64,000 nucleotides of DNA from Micromonospora_G sp044901685 (GTDB taxonomy: Bacteria; Actinomycetota; Actinomycetes; Mycobacteriales; Micromonosporaceae): NCBI RefSeq assembly GCF_044901685.1, contig NZ_JBJDPS010000005.1:431159-495158 (forward strand), read 5' to 3'. Below the pieces are notes generated by a model. That model had not been told where the DNA came from. It saw only the letters and a list, made by a program, of their open reading frames with translations, and ran no database searches. Positions 50,814-59,507 of the stretch are shown here, piece by piece; positions within the stretch are counted from its first letter, which is position 1; every line of letters begins with the position of its first letter. The position numbers were made by a program, and so were the translations under genes.

Positions 50814-51486
50814 CGAAGACCTCCAACGTGCATTCCTTCTCGATCTTCGCCAGGTCTAGCTGAGGGGCTCCGGGGTCGTCGTTCACGTCGTCATCCCAGG
50901 TCGCGTTGCCGGGCGAGGTGGCGTGCATCTTGATGCCGCGTCCACGCAGGCAGCGGATGTAGTCGTTCCACTGGTCCGCGTACTCCGGGTTCTTGTCCGG
51001 GTCCAACTCCGGCGGTTGCAGCGGCAGCTTGTTCGCGCAGGCCACGTACGCCTCTTTGGGCTCGCCGCTCTGGTCCATCGAGAGCGGGTTGAGTGACCCG
51101 TCCGGATTGACGGCGCCGGGCTCGCCCTCACCACGCCGGATCACCGCTACGCCGTGGTCCCGCAGGCAGATGTTGTACAGGGTCCAGAGCCGTTCCTCTT
51201 CCTCCTCCGACATGTCCAGGCGCAACTGCGGTCGGCCGGTGTCGGCCGCCTTCTGCCCGCCGGAGGCGGAGTTCGTCGGGCTGGAGGTGACGAGTGAGGC
51301 GATCTCACCGGACCCGCCGGAGCTCTTGGTCTCGGTCTTGGCACCGCCACAGGCGCTGAGCACGACGCAGGTGAGCAGGACGGCGGCGGTACGCAGGACG
51401 GGGAGCCGGACGATCCGGCGGCCGAAGGTGCCGGGCCGGGTGGCCGCACGGGCCGGGCCGGCGGGCCGGAAGACGGGAATCGACAT
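50800..51486 (-). CDS. lipoprotein, first gene of the MacAB-like operon
   Basis: A 228-residue predicted lipoprotein. A long Arg-rich leader is followed by TAAVLLTCVVLSACGG, with lipobox LSAC. The mature domain is acidic and contains conserved-looking cysteine pairs (YNICLRDHG, AYVACANKL, YIRCLRGRG, EKECTLEVFGGKK). Proteins with this C-x(n)-C pattern commonly accompany such two-component/ABC loci in actinomycetes. A sensor partner or substrate-handling role is possible. It diverges from the response regulator at 51610. Confidence 0.8.
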   Translation of the reverse strand: MSIPVFRPAGPARAATRPGTFGRRIVRLPVLRTAAVLLTCVVLSACGGAKTETKSSGGSGEIASLVTSSPTNSASGGQKAADTGRPQLRLDMSEEEEERLWTLYNICLRDHGVAVIRRGEGEPGAVNPDGSLNPLSMDQSGEPKEAYVACANKLPLQPPELDPDKNPEYADQWNDYIRCLRGRGIKMHATSPGNATWDDDVNDDPGAPQLDLAKIEKECTLEVFGGKK

Positions 51487-51511
51487 GCGGCCGAGCCTCG
51501 CCGGCAGTTGT

Positions 51512-51533
51512 GAGGAACCTGTCAGGAACCCGT
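51512..51533. promoter_or_regulatory. 11-bp direct repeat in the MacAB / two-component divergent region
   Basis: GAGGAACCTGT and CAGGAACCCGT abut with an 11-bp period (9 of 11 identical). It lies between the divergent lipoprotein (51486) and response regulator (51610) starts, where an OmpR-type regulator would control both directions. GGAACC also resembles a -35 element of some ECF sigma promoters. Confidence 0.55.
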
Positions 51534-51609
51534 AGCCGTCCCGTGGTGCCCGGCTCACCAGCGCCTTCCGGTAGCGCACCGGGGGTTCGGTGGGCCCTAA
51601 AGTCGGGCC

Positions 51610-52320
51610 ATGTGCGCACACGTCGTCGTCGCCGAGGACGACGAGAAACAGGCCGAGTTGGCCCGCCGTTACCTGGAGCGCGAGGGGCACTCGGTGGTCG
51701 TCGTGGGGGACGGCCGGGCCGCGCTCGACGAGGTCCGCCGGCAACCGCCGGAACTGCTCGTGCTCGATGTGATGATGCCCACCGTCGACGGGCTGGACGT
51801 CTGCCGCATCCTGCGGCGGGAGTCCGACCTGCCGGTGTTGATGCTGACCGCCCGGTCGACCGAGGACGACCTGCTGCTCGGACTCGACCTCGGCGCCGAC
51901 GACTACATGACGAAGCCGTACAGCCCCCGGGAACTGGTCGCCCGGGTCCGTACGTTGCTGCGGCGCAGCCAGCGCAACCGGCCGCCGGACGACCCGGTGC
52001 TGCGGGTGGGGGCGCTGCGGGTCGACCCGGCGCGGCACGAGGTGAGCAGCGACGGTCGTCAGGTCGACTGCACCCCGGGCGAGTTCGCGCTGCTGCACGC
52101 GATGGCCGCGCAACCCGGTCGGGTCTTCACCCGGGAGCAGTTGCTCGGCCACCTGCACGGTTTCGACCGGTACATCACCAACCGGACGGTGGACGTACAC
52201 GTGATGAACCTGCGGAAGAAGATCGAACCGAATCCGCGCAGGCCGAGCCGGTTGATCACGGTGTACGGCGTCGGTTACAAGCTGACCGACGCCGGTGACG
52301 GGTCCGACCGTGCCCGCTGA
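51610..52320 (+). CDS. OmpR-family response regulator (third two-component system)
   Basis: A 236-residue regulator: AEDD acidic pocket, phospho-acceptor Asp53 (VLDVMMPTVDG), LTARS and DYMTKPYSPRELV, then a winged helix ending HVMNLRKKIEPNPRRPSRLI and YGVGYKLTD. It overlaps the kinase start by 26 nt. By position it should regulate the divergent lipoprotein-adaptor-ABC operon through the repeat at 51512-51533. Confidence 0.94.
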   Translation: MCAHVVVAEDDEKQAELARRYLEREGHSVVVVGDGRAALDEVRRQPPELLVLDVMMPTVDGLDVCRILRRESDLPVLMLTARSTEDDLLLGLDLGADDYMTKPYSPRELVARVRTLLRRSQRNRPPDDPVLRVGALRVDPARHEVSSDGRQVDCTPGEFALLHAMAAQPGRVFTREQLLGHLHGFDRYITNRTVDVHVMNLRKKIEPNPRRPSRLITVYGVGYKLTDAGDGSDRAR

Positions 52321-54310
52321 ACCGAGGTTCCCGTGGCGGCGAAGCCTTCTGCTGCGGTTGCTGGCGCTCTCCGCCCTGGTCTCGATCTGCTCCATCGCGG
52401 CCACCGCGTGGCTCTCGGCGCGCACCACCACCGGGGCGATCCGGCAGGAGCAGGGGCGGGCGCTGGTGGACGACGCCCGGATCTACGACGCCCTGCTCGG
52501 TTACGCCGCCACCCACCCGGACTGGCACGGCGTCGGCGACACGGTACGGGACCTGGCCGAACAGACCGGCCGCCGGATCACCCTGACCGGACACGACCGT
52601 ACGCCGATCGCCGACTCGACCACCGGCGGCGCGACCGGGTCCGGCGCGACCGGGAGTGACGCCGTCACCGCCGACCCCCTGCCCGCGAACGCCTCGGCGA
52701 CGATCGATCCGCTCGCGGTCGACGCCGCGTTCGCACCGTACGCCGCCGCCGACCGGGTCGACCCCCGGGCGGTCGGACCGTTCCTGCTCCCGCAGGACGA
52801 GCGGGCACGGCTACGTACCCTCGCCGACCGGTCGGCAGTGTGCCTGCGTCAGCGGATGGGCGTCGACGCCGGGTTGGTCGAGCGGCCGAGCGGGCGACCG
52901 GATGTGGAGGCGTCCGGTACCGATCTGGCGGCGAGCATCGCCTGCCTCTCCGTACGGGCCGACCTGGCGGTGCCCACGCCGACCGAGAGCAAGGCGCTCG
53001 GCCAGCTCAACGCTCTGTTGAACACCTGCCTGGTCCGGCGCGGGGTGCCGGCAGTGCGACTCAACCTGGACCAGACCTGGAACTGGCTCCCGGCAGCCTC
53101 CGAGACGGATGACCATGTGGCCGTTAGCGGTGATCGTGCCGCTGATGGCGGTGATCGCGCGGCCGGCGCCGCGCCGGGTCCTCGCGGCGGCGCCGAATCG
53201 GCCCCGGTCCCCCCGGATGGCGAGTCGGTCCGGTCGAACCCGGACGACAATCGCTCGGTCGGCGAGTGCCTCGGCAGCAGCCGCCGGGAACAGCTCACCC
53301 CGTACGTCGCGCCGGCCGCGCTGCTCTTTGTCACCACCCCGGGAAACGAGGCCCCGACCGGCTTCGACCTGTCGCCGGCCAACCGGGCCCGGATCGCCGG
53401 GGTCACCGGCCTGGTCCTGCTGGTGACGGTGAGCGTCACCGTGCTGGCCGGGGTACGCATGGTCCGGCCGCTGCGCGCGCTGATCGGTGCCGCCCAGCGG
53501 ATGCGTGACGGGGACGGTTCGGCCCGGGTCAAGGTGACCGGCGGTGACGAGATCGCCCGGCTCGCGATGGTGTTCAACGACATGTCGGCCCGGCGGGAGC
53601 GGCTGGAGGAGCTGCGCCGGGCGATGGTCAGTGACGTCGCGCACGAGATGCGTACCCCGGTCAGCAACATCCGGGGATGGCTGGAGGCGGCCGAGGACGG
53701 GGTGGTGGCCCCGGATCGCAAGCTGATGTCGTCGCTGCTCGAGGAGGCGATGCTGCTCCAGCACGTGATCGACGACCTACAGGACCTGGCGGCGGCGGAC
53801 GCGGGTGAGCTGCGGCTGCACCACCAGCAGGTCTACGTCGCCGACCTGCTGTCCCAGGTGCTCAGCGCGAACCAGGCTCGGGCCGACCGTGCGGGTGTCA
53901 CCCTGACCAGCCGGGTCGAGGCCGACCCCGAGGTGTACGCCGACCCGGTCCGGTTGCGCCAGGCCGTCGGCAACCTGGTCACCAACGCGGTACGGCACAC
54001 CCCGGCCGGTGGCACCGTGACGATCCGCGCCGGCACCGACGCGGACGGACTGCGGATAGCGGTCAGCGACACCGGCTCCGGGATCGCCGAAGATGACCTG
54101 CCCCGGGTCTTCGAGCGGTTCTGGCGGGCCGAGAAGTCGCGTAACCGGCAGACCGGCGGCAGCGGGCTCGGCCTGCCCATCGTGCGCAAGCTGGTCGAGG
54201 CGCACGGCGGCACGGTTTCGGCCACCAGCGTGCTCGGCCGGGGATCGGTCTTCACCCTGCTGCTCCCGGCCGACCGGGCCGCAGCACGCACCGGCGCGGC
54301 CCCAGGCTGA
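52295..54310 (+). CDS. sensor histidine kinase (third two-component system)
   Basis: A 671-residue kinase with an unusually large extracytoplasmic region of about 320 residues between the first helix (LLALSALVSICSIAATAWLS) and the second (VTGLVLLVTVSVTVLAGVRM). That region holds a low-complexity Ala/Gly/Asp stretch and cysteines (SAVCLRQRMG, ASIACLSVR, LLNTCLVRRG) reminiscent of the neighbouring lipoprotein's pattern. HAMP, H-box DVAHEMRTPVSNIRG (His450), N-box GNLVTNAVRH, G1 DTGSGIAEDD and G2 GSGLGLPIV are intact. GTG 52295 or 52310 may be the start. Confidence 0.92.
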   Translation: MTGPTVPAEPRFPWRRSLLLRLLALSALVSICSIAATAWLSARTTTGAIRQEQGRALVDDARIYDALLGYAATHPDWHGVGDTVRDLAEQTGRRITLTGHDRTPIADSTTGGATGSGATGSDAVTADPLPANASATIDPLAVDAAFAPYAAADRVDPRAVGPFLLPQDERARLRTLADRSAVCLRQRMGVDAGLVERPSGRPDVEASGTDLAASIACLSVRADLAVPTPTESKALGQLNALLNTCLVRRGVPAVRLNLDQTWNWLPAASETDDHVAVSGDRAADGGDRAAGAAPGPRGGAESAPVPPDGESVRSNPDDNRSVGECLGSSRREQLTPYVAPAALLFVTTPGNEAPTGFDLSPANRARIAGVTGLVLLVTVSVTVLAGVRMVRPLRALIGAAQRMRDGDGSARVKVTGGDEIARLAMVFNDMSARRERLEELRRAMVSDVAHEMRTPVSNIRGWLEAAEDGVVAPDRKLMSSLLEEAMLLQHVIDDLQDLAAADAGELRLHHQQVYVADLLSQVLSANQARADRAGVTLTSRVEADPEVYADPVRLRQAVGNLVTNAVRHTPAGGTVTIRAGTDADGLRIAVSDTGSGIAEDDLPRVFERFWRAEKSRNRQTGGSGLGLPIVRKLVEAHGGTVSATSVLGRGSVFTLLLPADRAAARTGAAPG

Positions 54311-54321
54311 GCGGGAGATGT

Positions 54322-55365
54322 TCAGCGGGGCTCGGAGAGCAGCCCGGTCGGGTCGAGTCCGACCGGTTGGAGCAGCCACCAGTGCCCACCCAGCCCGGCG
54401 GGCTCGGTCAACTCCGCCACCCGGGAGGCGGCGGCGAGCGCGCGGACGTACCCGGCCGGGTCGGTGCTGGCCAGGGCGAGTGGTGGTCGGCTGCCGTCGG
54501 CCCCGAGCGCCCGCATCGCGGCCCGCTGACCGACCAGCGTGTACGGCATCCCGGCGACCGCCTCCCCGGCCGTCGCCACCGAGTCGATCGCGACGTGCGC
54601 GGTGAGGTCGCAGGAGCCGTCCGGCACCGGTGGCACCTGACGGCCGGCCCGGAAACCGGTGAGCGTGCCGCCGGTCGGGCGGTCGGCGCGGAGGTGGCCG
54701 TAGTCGACCGCCAGCGCCAGGCCACGGCTGATCGTGCCCACCGCCTCGGCCCAGGCGCTGTCCCGGGGCCGTCCGATCTCGGCTCGCGCCCCGGGCGCCG
54801 GCACCGCCGGCCGGGCCGGTTCGGCGGGCGGCGCCGGCCACCACCGGGTGAGCCAGTCGAGGTCGGGGCCGGTGACGGGGGCGCCGGTGGACTCGGTGCC
54901 GGTCGACGGGTCCACCCGTACCTCGTGCCAGCCCGCCGGCCCGGCACCGGCCAGGTCCAGCGGTACGTTGTCCAGCCACTCGGTCGCGATCAGCAGCCCG
55001 ACCACGCCGGCCGGCGGGCGGTCCCGCCACTCGATCGACGCCGGCAGGGACCCGGGGCGGGGGGAGAGCTCGACCGCGGTCAGCCGGAGCCGCCGACTCA
55101 GGTCCTCCGGGGCGAGCCCGGCCAGGGCCAGCAGCAGTTCGGCCTGGCCCGCGCCGATGTCCACCACGTCCAACCGCTGCGGGTGACCGAGCGCCGCGTC
55201 CACCCTGGTCAGCAGGCGTAGCACCACCGGGGCGAGAGTGTCGGTGACGTGCGCGCTGGTCCGGAAGTGGGCGGCGGGACCCGGACCGGTCACGAAGAAC
55301 CCGCCGGGGCCGTAGAGGGCCCGCTCCATCGCCGCCCGCCAGGTCATCGACATCAGTTCATCCAT
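54322..55365 (-). CDS. MidA/NDUFAF7-type SAM-dependent methyltransferase
   Basis: A 347-residue protein. N-terminal GPGGFFVTGPGPAAHFRTSA and SAM-binding LDVVDIGAGQAELLLALAG match the DUF185/MidA family, whose eukaryotic member is an arginine methyltransferase of complex I assembly. EWLDNVPLDL is the usual acidic motif. C-terminal YTLVGQRAAMRALG is also typical. It is shorter than many family members. Bacterial substrates are not known. The start is 42 bp from the start of the divergent phytase. Confidence 0.82.
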   Translation of the reverse strand: MDELMSMTWRAAMERALYGPGGFFVTGPGPAAHFRTSAHVTDTLAPVVLRLLTRVDAALGHPQRLDVVDIGAGQAELLLALAGLAPEDLSRRLRLTAVELSPRPGSLPASIEWRDRPPAGVVGLLIATEWLDNVPLDLAGAGPAGWHEVRVDPSTGTESTGAPVTGPDLDWLTRWWPAPPAEPARPAVPAPGARAEIGRPRDSAWAEAVGTISRGLALAVDYGHLRADRPTGGTLTGFRAGRQVPPVPDGSCDLTAHVAIDSVATAGEAVAGMPYTLVGQRAAMRALGADGSRPPLALASTDPAGYVRALAAASRVAELTEPAGLGGHWWLLQPVGLDPTGLLSEPR

Positions 55366-55407
55366 CGTTCAGGGGGCGTCACGCTACAGACCCTACGGTC
55401 GGCGGGC

Positions 55408-56700
55408 ATGCGACGAATTCTGATTCCCGCCGCGTTGACCGTACCGCTGCTGTTGGGTGCGACCCCGGCGGGCGCGGCGCCCGGCGACGGGCCCGGCACG
55501 CGCACGGTCCGGGCCGTGGTCGAGACCCCGCCGCTGTACGACGACGAGGCGGGCGGAGACGCGGACGCCGACGACCCGGCGATCTGGTTCAACCCGACCG
55601 ACCGGGCCGGCAGCCTGGTGATCGCCACCGCGAAGAACGGCGGACTACGGGTCTACGACCTGCGCGGTCGTGAACGCCAGTCGATCGCCACCCCACCCGC
55701 GCCCGGCCCGGACGACGAACCCGGCCGGTTCAACAACGTGGACCTGGTCGAGGGTTTCCGGCTCGGCGGTCGCCGGGCCGACCTGGCGGTGGTGAGCGAC
55801 CGGGGTCGGGACCGGTTGCGGTTCTACCGGATCGATCCGACCGGCCGGCGGTTGGCCGACGTCACCGCGCCGGACGTGCCGTACGTCTTCAGCCGGGACC
55901 AGGCCGAGGTCAACGAGCAGCGAACCGGGTACGGGCTGGCCACCTGGACCGACCCCGACAGCGGCGGCACGTACGTCCTGGTGAGTCGCCGCAGCACGCC
56001 CGAGGTCGGCATCTTCCGCCTGGTCACCAGGGGTGACCGGGTCACCTACCGGCCGGTCGACCGGCTGACCCTGCCGGCCCGGTTCACCCTGCCCGACGGG
56101 ACCGACTGGGCACCGTGCGCCGACCCGGGCGACGGGCCGCAGGTCGAGGGGATGACGGTCGACCCCACCACCGGGGTCGCCTACCTCGCCCAGGAAACCG
56201 TCGGCCTGTGGCGGGTACGGGTGACCGGTCACGGGTTCCAGGGTCGGCCGGAGTCGGTCGAGCGGACCCGCGAGTTCGGCGTACCGGCGGCGTTCGACCC
56301 GGCGGAGGACGACTGCGTGGTGGACTACGCCGCCGACCCCGGGTTCGGTGGTCGGATCGCGGCGGACGTGGAGGGCCTGACCATCTACCGGACCGGCCGG
56401 CTCGACGGGACCCTGGTGGTGTCGAGCCAGGGTGACAACACGTTCTTCACCTACGACCGCCGGACCAACCGGCCGCTCGGCCGGTTCACCGCCGGTTACC
56501 AGGCCCCCGGCGGGCAGCCCCTCGACCAGGTGCAGGAATGTGACGGTGCCGCCGTGGTGACCACGCCGTTGCCCGGCTACCCCGGCGGGCTGCTGGTGGT
56601 GCACGACGGGCAGAACACGCCGGAGGTTTCCGACGGCGAGGGCGAGGTCCGGGCGAACACCAACTTCAAGTTCCTCGACGCGGGCTTCCTGCGCCGCTGA
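55408..56700 (+). CDS. secreted beta-propeller phytase
   Basis: A 430-residue exported enzyme that would release phosphate from phytate. The signal peptide (ILIPAALTVPLLLGATPAGAA) is cleaved near 23. Beta-propeller phytase motifs include DADDPAIWFNPTD, FNNVDLVEGF, VVSDRGRDRLRFYRID, GPQVEGMTVD, DVEGLTIY and SQGDNTFFTYDR, which supply the calcium and phosphate sites. Full length. The start at 55408 is the ATG nearest the signal peptide; longer versions overlap the divergent methyltransferase. Phosphate-dependent control would be expected for the family, but no Pho-box was recognised. Confidence 0.92.
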   Translation: MRRILIPAALTVPLLLGATPAGAAPGDGPGTRTVRAVVETPPLYDDEAGGDADADDPAIWFNPTDRAGSLVIATAKNGGLRVYDLRGRERQSIATPPAPGPDDEPGRFNNVDLVEGFRLGGRRADLAVVSDRGRDRLRFYRIDPTGRRLADVTAPDVPYVFSRDQAEVNEQRTGYGLATWTDPDSGGTYVLVSRRSTPEVGIFRLVTRGDRVTYRPVDRLTLPARFTLPDGTDWAPCADPGDGPQVEGMTVDPTTGVAYLAQETVGLWRVRVTGHGFQGRPESVERTREFGVPAAFDPAEDDCVVDYAADPGFGGRIAADVEGLTIYRTGRLDGTLVVSSQGDNTFFTYDRRTNRPLGRFTAGYQAPGGQPLDQVQECDGAAVVTTPLPGYPGGLLVVHDGQNTPEVSDGEGEVRANTNFKFLDAGFLRR

Positions 56701-56914
56701 CGTGCCGTCGCGTACCCGTCGGGCCACTTCCCGCGAGCCACCCGGGGGTGAGCGCCGCCACTGCCGGCGGCGGTTCACCCCCGGCCTCGGCGGGTACGCG
56801 TACCCGGCCGTCGTCGGGGCGGTGAAGGTTTTCACACATGCTTGTCGTGGATCCGTCGTTCCGGCGCATACTTGCGATCGACCGGTACCACTTATCGAGG
56901 ACTGGATCGACGTT

Positions 56915-57910
56915 ATGAGCGCATCGTCGCGCCCGCGTGCGGCTGCCCAGCTCGGGGCGCCCGCGCCGGCTGCCCGGCCCCGCGGCTCCGCCATCGCGGC
57001 GGCACCCGCCGGAGGCCCGTTCGTTCCCCGACTGATGACCGTCGGCGTGATCGGCGCCGGTCGGGTGGGGGCGGTGCTCGGCGCCGCGCTGTCCCGTACC
57101 GGCCACCGGGTGATCGCCGCCTCCGGTGTCTCCGTCGCCGCCAAGGCCCGGATCGGGCAACTGCTGCCCGGTGCCGCCAACCTGCCCGCCGCCGAGGTGG
57201 CCCGTTCCGGCGCCGACCTGGTGATCGTCGCGGTCCCGGACGACGCGCTCGCCGCCGTGGTGGCGGGGCTGGCCGAGACCGGTGCGCTGCGTCCCGACCA
57301 ACTCGTGCTGCACACCTCCGGCGCGCACGGGCTCGGCGTACTGGCGCCGGCCGTCGCGGTTGGTGCCCGGCCGCTCGCCGTACACCCGGCGATGACCTTC
57401 ACCGGCACCGCCGACGACCTTGCCCGACTGCCCGGCATCTCGTACGGGGTGACCGTCCCGGCGCAGCTACGGGCGGTCGCCGCCCGACTCGTCGCCGACC
57501 TCGGCGGGGTGCCCGAGTGGGTGGGCGAGACCGACCGCCCGCTCTACCACGCGGCCCTCGCCCACGGCGCGAACCACCTGGTCACACTCGTCAACGAGGC
57601 GATGGACCGGCTCCGGGACGCGGGCGTGGCGACGCCGGAGAAGGTGCTCGCCCCGCTGCTGCACGCCGCCCTGGAGAACGCGCTGCGGCTCGGTGACGCG
57701 GCCCTGACCGGGCCGGTCTCCCGGGGCGACGCGGGCACCGTCGCCCGGCACCTGGACCGGCTCGCCACCACCGCGCCCGAGTCGGTCGCCACCTACCTGG
57801 CGCTGGCCCGCCGGACCGCCGACCGGGCGATCGCGGCCGGTCGGCTCCGGCCGGTGGACGCGGTGTCGCTGCTCGGCGTACTGGCCGACCAGCAGCGCCA
57901 GTCGGTGTGA
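56915..57910 (+). CDS. Rossmann-like DUF2520 oxidoreductase upstream of panC
   Basis: A 331-residue protein with an Ala/Pro-rich N-terminus (about 40 residues), a Rossmann domain (VGVIGAGRVGAVLGAALSRT, about 42-61; VIVAVPDDALAAVV) and a C-terminal DUF2520 helical domain (HHALAHGANH-type region YHAALAHGANHLVTLVNEAM). The family resembles ketopantoate reductase and F420-dependent NADP reductase folds. Actinobacterial members often lie beside panC, as here, so a role in pantoate formation is a fair inference but not shown. ATG 57035 is an alternative start. Confidence 0.87.
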   Translation: MSASSRPRAAAQLGAPAPAARPRGSAIAAAPAGGPFVPRLMTVGVIGAGRVGAVLGAALSRTGHRVIAASGVSVAAKARIGQLLPGAANLPAAEVARSGADLVIVAVPDDALAAVVAGLAETGALRPDQLVLHTSGAHGLGVLAPAVAVGARPLAVHPAMTFTGTADDLARLPGISYGVTVPAQLRAVAARLVADLGGVPEWVGETDRPLYHAALAHGANHLVTLVNEAMDRLRDAGVATPEKVLAPLLHAALENALRLGDAALTGPVSRGDAGTVARHLDRLATTAPESVATYLALARRTADRAIAAGRLRPVDAVSLLGVLADQQRQSV

Positions 57911-58028
57911 GACGCCCGGTGCGCGTGGTCCGGCGGGCGGTTGGTGTGGGGCGACGGCCGGTGGGCGTGGCTTGGCGGACGGTCGACGTGCCGGGCGGTC
58001 CGGCACCGTACGGGAGCGAGGAGCGGGC

Positions 58029-58907
58029 ATGACCGAGGTGATACGTACCCGGGACGAGCTGGCGCGGACGCGGGCGGCGCTGCCGGGCTCGGTCGCGGTG
58101 GTGATGACGCTCGGCGCGCTGCACAGCGGGCACGAGGCGCTGTTGCGCGCGGCCCGCCAGCGGGCCGACCACCTGGTCGTGACGATCTTCGTGAACCCGC
58201 TCCAGTTCGGGCCGAACGAGGACTTCGACCGGTACCCCCGCACCTTCGACGCGGACCTGGAGATCTGCCGGGCCGCCGGGGCGGACCTGGTGTTCGCCCC
58301 GTCCCGGGAGGAGGTGTACCCGAACGGCGAGCCGCTGGTCCGGGTCGCCCCGGGGCCGCTCGGGGCCGAGTTGGAGGGCGCCAGCCGGCCGGGGTTCTTC
58401 GACGGCGTGCTGACCGTGGTGCTCAAGCTGCTCCAGCTCGTCCGTCCGGATCTCGCCTTCTTCGGCGAGAAGGACTACCAGCAGCTCACCCTGGTCCGGC
58501 AGATGACCCGCGACCTCGACGTACCGGTGGAGATCGTCGGAGTGCCGACGGTACGCGAACCGGACGGACTGGCCCTGTCAAGCCGTAACCGGTATCTGTC
58601 GCCCGAAGAGCGGCTAACCGCGCTGAGTCTCTCCGCCGCACTCCGGGCCGGCGCGACCGCCGCCTCGGACGGGCTCGGTCCGGCCGCCGCGCTGGCCGCC
58701 GCCAACCGGGCGTTCCAGGCCCACGGTACGACCGCCAAGCTGGACTACCTCGTGCTGACCGACCCGGAGCTGGCCCCGGGACCCGTCTCCGGCCCGGCCA
58801 GGATGCTGGTCGCGGCCTGGGTCGGCAGCACCCGACTGATCGACAACATCGCCGTACGGCTCGCCGAAACCCCCTCCCGGTTCCACGGTTCGAAGGAAGA
58901 GATCTGA
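58029..58907 (+). CDS. panC: pantothenate synthetase
   Basis: ATP-dependent ligation of pantoate and beta-alanine to pantothenate. 292 residues, full length. The HIGH-type motif is LGALHSGHEALLRAAR, followed by VTIFVNPLQFGPNEDF, FFGEKDYQQL, and the KMSKS-like SSRNRYLSPEER. GAGGAG lies 5 nt before the ATG. Its stop overlaps the panD start (TGATG), so the two are coupled. Confidence 0.96.
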   Translation: MTEVIRTRDELARTRAALPGSVAVVMTLGALHSGHEALLRAARQRADHLVVTIFVNPLQFGPNEDFDRYPRTFDADLEICRAAGADLVFAPSREEVYPNGEPLVRVAPGPLGAELEGASRPGFFDGVLTVVLKLLQLVRPDLAFFGEKDYQQLTLVRQMTRDLDVPVEIVGVPTVREPDGLALSSRNRYLSPEERLTALSLSAALRAGATAASDGLGPAAALAAANRAFQAHGTTAKLDYLVLTDPELAPGPVSGPARMLVAAWVGSTRLIDNIAVRLAETPSRFHGSKEEI

Positions 58908-59338
58908 TGTTCCGCACGATGCTCAAGTCGAAGATCCACCGCGCCACCGTCACCCAGGCCGACCTGCACTACGTCGGCTCGGTGACCATCGACGAGGATC
59001 TGCTCGACGCCGCCGACCTGCTGCCGGGGGAGCAGGTGGCCATTGTGGACGTCACCAACGGGGCCAGGCTGGAGACGTACGTCATCCCGGGTCTGCGGGG
59101 CAGCGGCGTGATCGGCATCAACGGTGCCGCCGCGCACCTGGTGCACCCCAGTGACCTGGTCATCATCATCGCGTACGGGCAGTTCGAGGACGCGCAGGCG
59201 CGGGCGTACCGGCCCCGGGTGGTGCACGTGGACGCGGAGAACCGGGTGGTCGAGTTGGGTGCGGACCCGGCCGGGGTGGCCGCCGGTATGGCTGACGAAC
59301 TACTGGTCCGGGGCGACCTGGTGGCGGATCCCCGCTGA
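58907..59338 (+). CDS. panD: aspartate 1-decarboxylase
   Basis: Pyruvoyl-dependent enzyme making beta-alanine for PanC. 143 residues. The self-processing Gly24-Ser25 site is in DLHYVGSVTID, with Lys9 and Tyr58-type region (RLETYVIPG) and GAAAHLVHPSDLVIII conserved. The last 40 bp, including the stop, are duplicated just downstream. Confidence 0.96.
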   Translation: MFRTMLKSKIHRATVTQADLHYVGSVTIDEDLLDAADLLPGEQVAIVDVTNGARLETYVIPGLRGSGVIGINGAAAHLVHPSDLVIIIAYGQFEDAQARAYRPRVVHVDAENRVVELGADPAGVAAGMADELLVRGDLVADPR

Positions 59339-59380
59339 GCTACTGGTTCGGGGCGACCCGTTGGCGGATTCCCGTTGAGC
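59301..59380 (+). repeat. 40-bp tandem duplication of the panD 3' end
   Basis: Bases 59301-59340 and 59341-59380 match at 35 of 40 positions. The first copy encodes the last residues of PanD (LLVRGDLVADPR) and its TGA; the second repeats this with its own TGA at 59376-59378. It looks like a decayed slippage duplication. Confidence 0.9.
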
Positions 59381-59507
59381 CGCCCGACCGGCCGGTCGAC
59401 CTGGATCGGCAACCGGTCACACCCTTCCGTGAGGCGACGCAGAGGCGTCGGACGGCTACGCTATGTCTCAGCCGTCCATACTGGTGTCGCCCCGGGGGAG
59501 GGACGCG

